From CAYVOX01 sp964453035 (GTDB lineage: Bacteria > Chloroflexota > Anaerolineae > Anaerolineales > Anaerolineaceae): a stretch of 5,245 nt of DNA. Each line of letters starts with the position of its first letter. The stretch's first letter is position 1. The position numbers and the translations under genes were made by a program. The notes beneath the pieces were generated by a model. It was given only the letters and a program-made list of their open reading frames with translations, was not told the origin of the DNA and made no database searches. The stretch spans positions 1 to 5,245 of the forward strand of contig CAYVOX010000179.1 in assembly GCA_964453035.1 (NCBI GenBank), read 5' to 3'. Of this stretch, positions 4,293 to 5,245 are shown one piece after another.

Positions 4293-5168
4293 TCACTTTA
4301 TTGTTTCTGAATAGTCATTCAATTCTTTATGCAGTAATTCTTCTAATTCCATAATGCTTTTATAGATAAGACACCGCTGTCCTCTGACATCAAATTTTAA
4401 TTCGCTCACATCCTGTACAAGAAGAATTGTTGGTTTTCCACGTCCCCAGGCATATCCGACCTCGAGATACACATTCGGGTTGGCTTGGGTCAAGTCGGCA
4501 ATCACTAAATCTGCATGCTCGATACGAATTTTAATCTGTTCAATCACATCGCCTGTAAAGTGTGTTTGATCTGCTCTTTCACAGAGATAACCCGCATTAT
4601 TCACAGCCCCCTTTATCCCATAATAAAAAACATCATCCATTTTCTTGTCAAATGGCATGGCAACAAAAATAACAGGCTTCTTATCTGAAGTATACCCGGC
4701 TTCCTTTAATCGATTGGTTAGCGGAATCTTCTCCATTGAGCTATCCCTAACCACAACGGCTCCCTGTGGGAGCAATTCTCTGAGAGCCTGTTTCAAGTTT
4801 TCAGCAAGGCTTCGGTATTTTTCAGCAATGATTATTTTCTTCAAATTTTTAGGGAATTTTCCCTGCGAAATGGCTTCAATTAAACCCGCAATTTCTGATT
4901 CAAATGCTTCGATTTCATCTAGCCCAAAACCTCTTCCATGAAGAGTAAAGCAGATTGTCTCAGTTTGCGGGGACATTTCACCAAGATAAGTTAATGCTCT
5001 TGTTGCAAACTCTCTAATACTCTGGTACCTAAATTGGAATAATGGCTCTGTTCCCACAAACAAAACCTCTTTTGGAACTATCGTCCCAAATGTGGGAACC
5101 ATAAGAAATTTTCCGTATTCAGGGAGTGAATCCTTTAGAGTGGTTTTGATTTTCGACAACTTGCTCAC
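4293..5168 (-). CDS. Two-domain protein: macro-like N-terminus plus nucleoside deoxyribosyltransferase/TIR-like C-terminus
   Basis: A predicted cytoplasmic protein of about 291 residues with no signal peptide or membrane segment. The C-terminal domain (about 165-270) has the features of the nucleoside 2-deoxyribosyltransferase/TIR-like superfamily: first strand VIFVAMPFD (166-174), TGDVIEQI (205-212), ADLVIADLTQANPNVYLEVGYA (219-240) and KFDVRGQRCLIY (258-269). Glu236 in LEVGYA is where the family's catalytic Glu is expected. Such domains cleave N-glycosidic bonds of nucleotides or NAD. The N-terminal domain (about 10-140) runs helix, strand ICFTLHG, GRGFGLDEIEAFE, helix, strand KKIIIAEK, helix, which recalls macro/M17-N-type folds; this is a structural guess. 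Combining a possible ligand-binding domain with an N-glycosidase-like one suggests a conflict or defence effector (inference). The start is uncertain: GTG 5168 lacks a good ribosome site, and the frame stays open for 19 codons upstream. The gene is clearly AT-richer than its neighbours, suggesting transfer. Confidence 0.85.
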   Translation of the reverse strand: MSKLSKIKTTLKDSLPEYGKFLMVPTFGTIVPKEVLFVGTEPLFQFRYQSIREFATRALTYLGEMSPQTETICFTLHGRGFGLDEIEAFESEIAGLIEAISQGKFPKNLKKIIIAEKYRSLAENLKQALRELLPQGAVVVRDSSMEKIPLTNRLKEAGYTSDKKPVIFVAMPFDKKMDDVFYYGIKGAVNNAGYLCERADQTHFTGDVIEQIKIRIEHADLVIADLTQANPNVYLEVGYAWGRGKPTILLVQDVSELKFDVRGQRCLIYKSIMELEELLHKELNDYSETIK

Positions 5169-5245
5169 TGCTTGAAGATCAACACCATACGTTGATGTAC
5201 CATTCTTTCTGTAAATTCTAGGACCTTAACAAAAGAGGTGAGTCA

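Noticed and set aside
4645..4941. 98-codon plus-strand open frame inside the last gene
   Set aside because: It is antisense to the well-supported two-domain gene and its translation resembles no protein I recognise.
5165..5242. Upstream gene ending in TGA that overlaps the GTG of the last gene (GTGA coupling)
   Set aside because: The overlap exists, but that frame has another stop at 5243-5245, so at most 25 codons are possible and the translation shows no features.

Overview
The window looks like a metagenome-assembled or draft contig piece from a GC-rich bacterium, most plausibly a member of the Chloroflexota (Anaerolineae-like). That assignment is an inference. It rests on a lipoprotein with a long Pro/Thr/Ala linker behind its lipobox, and on intergenic space packed with palindromic elements of the 'acctgttaggt' and 'GTAGGG plus hairpin' kind and with 'cacagagg' 9-mers, which I associate with that phylum. 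No rRNA or other phylogenetic marker is present.

Layout: (1) 1-1109, plus strand: the C-terminal three quarters of a small-subunit haem catalase, with its 5' end outside the window, followed by a strong intrinsic terminator. (2) 1110-2007: about 0.9 kb without a credible gene. It holds a tandem duplication of a 124/128-nt repeat, further hairpins, and a 100-N assembly gap flanked on both sides by the same 55 nt. The gap is almost certainly a scaffolding artefact, so about 155 nt here are not real. (3) 2008-3339, plus: a secreted lipoprotein with a probable beta-propeller-type body. (4) 3356-3733, minus: a small SnoaL/NTF2-like protein, convergent with the lipoprotein. (5) 3743-4292: a second repeat-rich spacer with elements related to those in region 2, one pair showing three fully compensated base-pair changes. 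(6) 4293-5168, minus: an AT-richer gene for a two-domain protein. Its C-terminal half is a nucleoside 2-deoxyribosyltransferase/TIR-like domain, and its N-terminal half has a macro-domain-like look. This is the best candidate for something new, possibly a nucleotide-based conflict or defence effector acquired by transfer.

The genes do not form an operon. The catalase has its own terminator, the lipoprotein and SnoaL-like genes converge, and the last gene is set apart by the repeat spacer and by its base composition. No shared pathway is evident. The repeats link the two spacers: the same composite module occurs inverted in tandem in the first, and upright, partial and decayed in the second.
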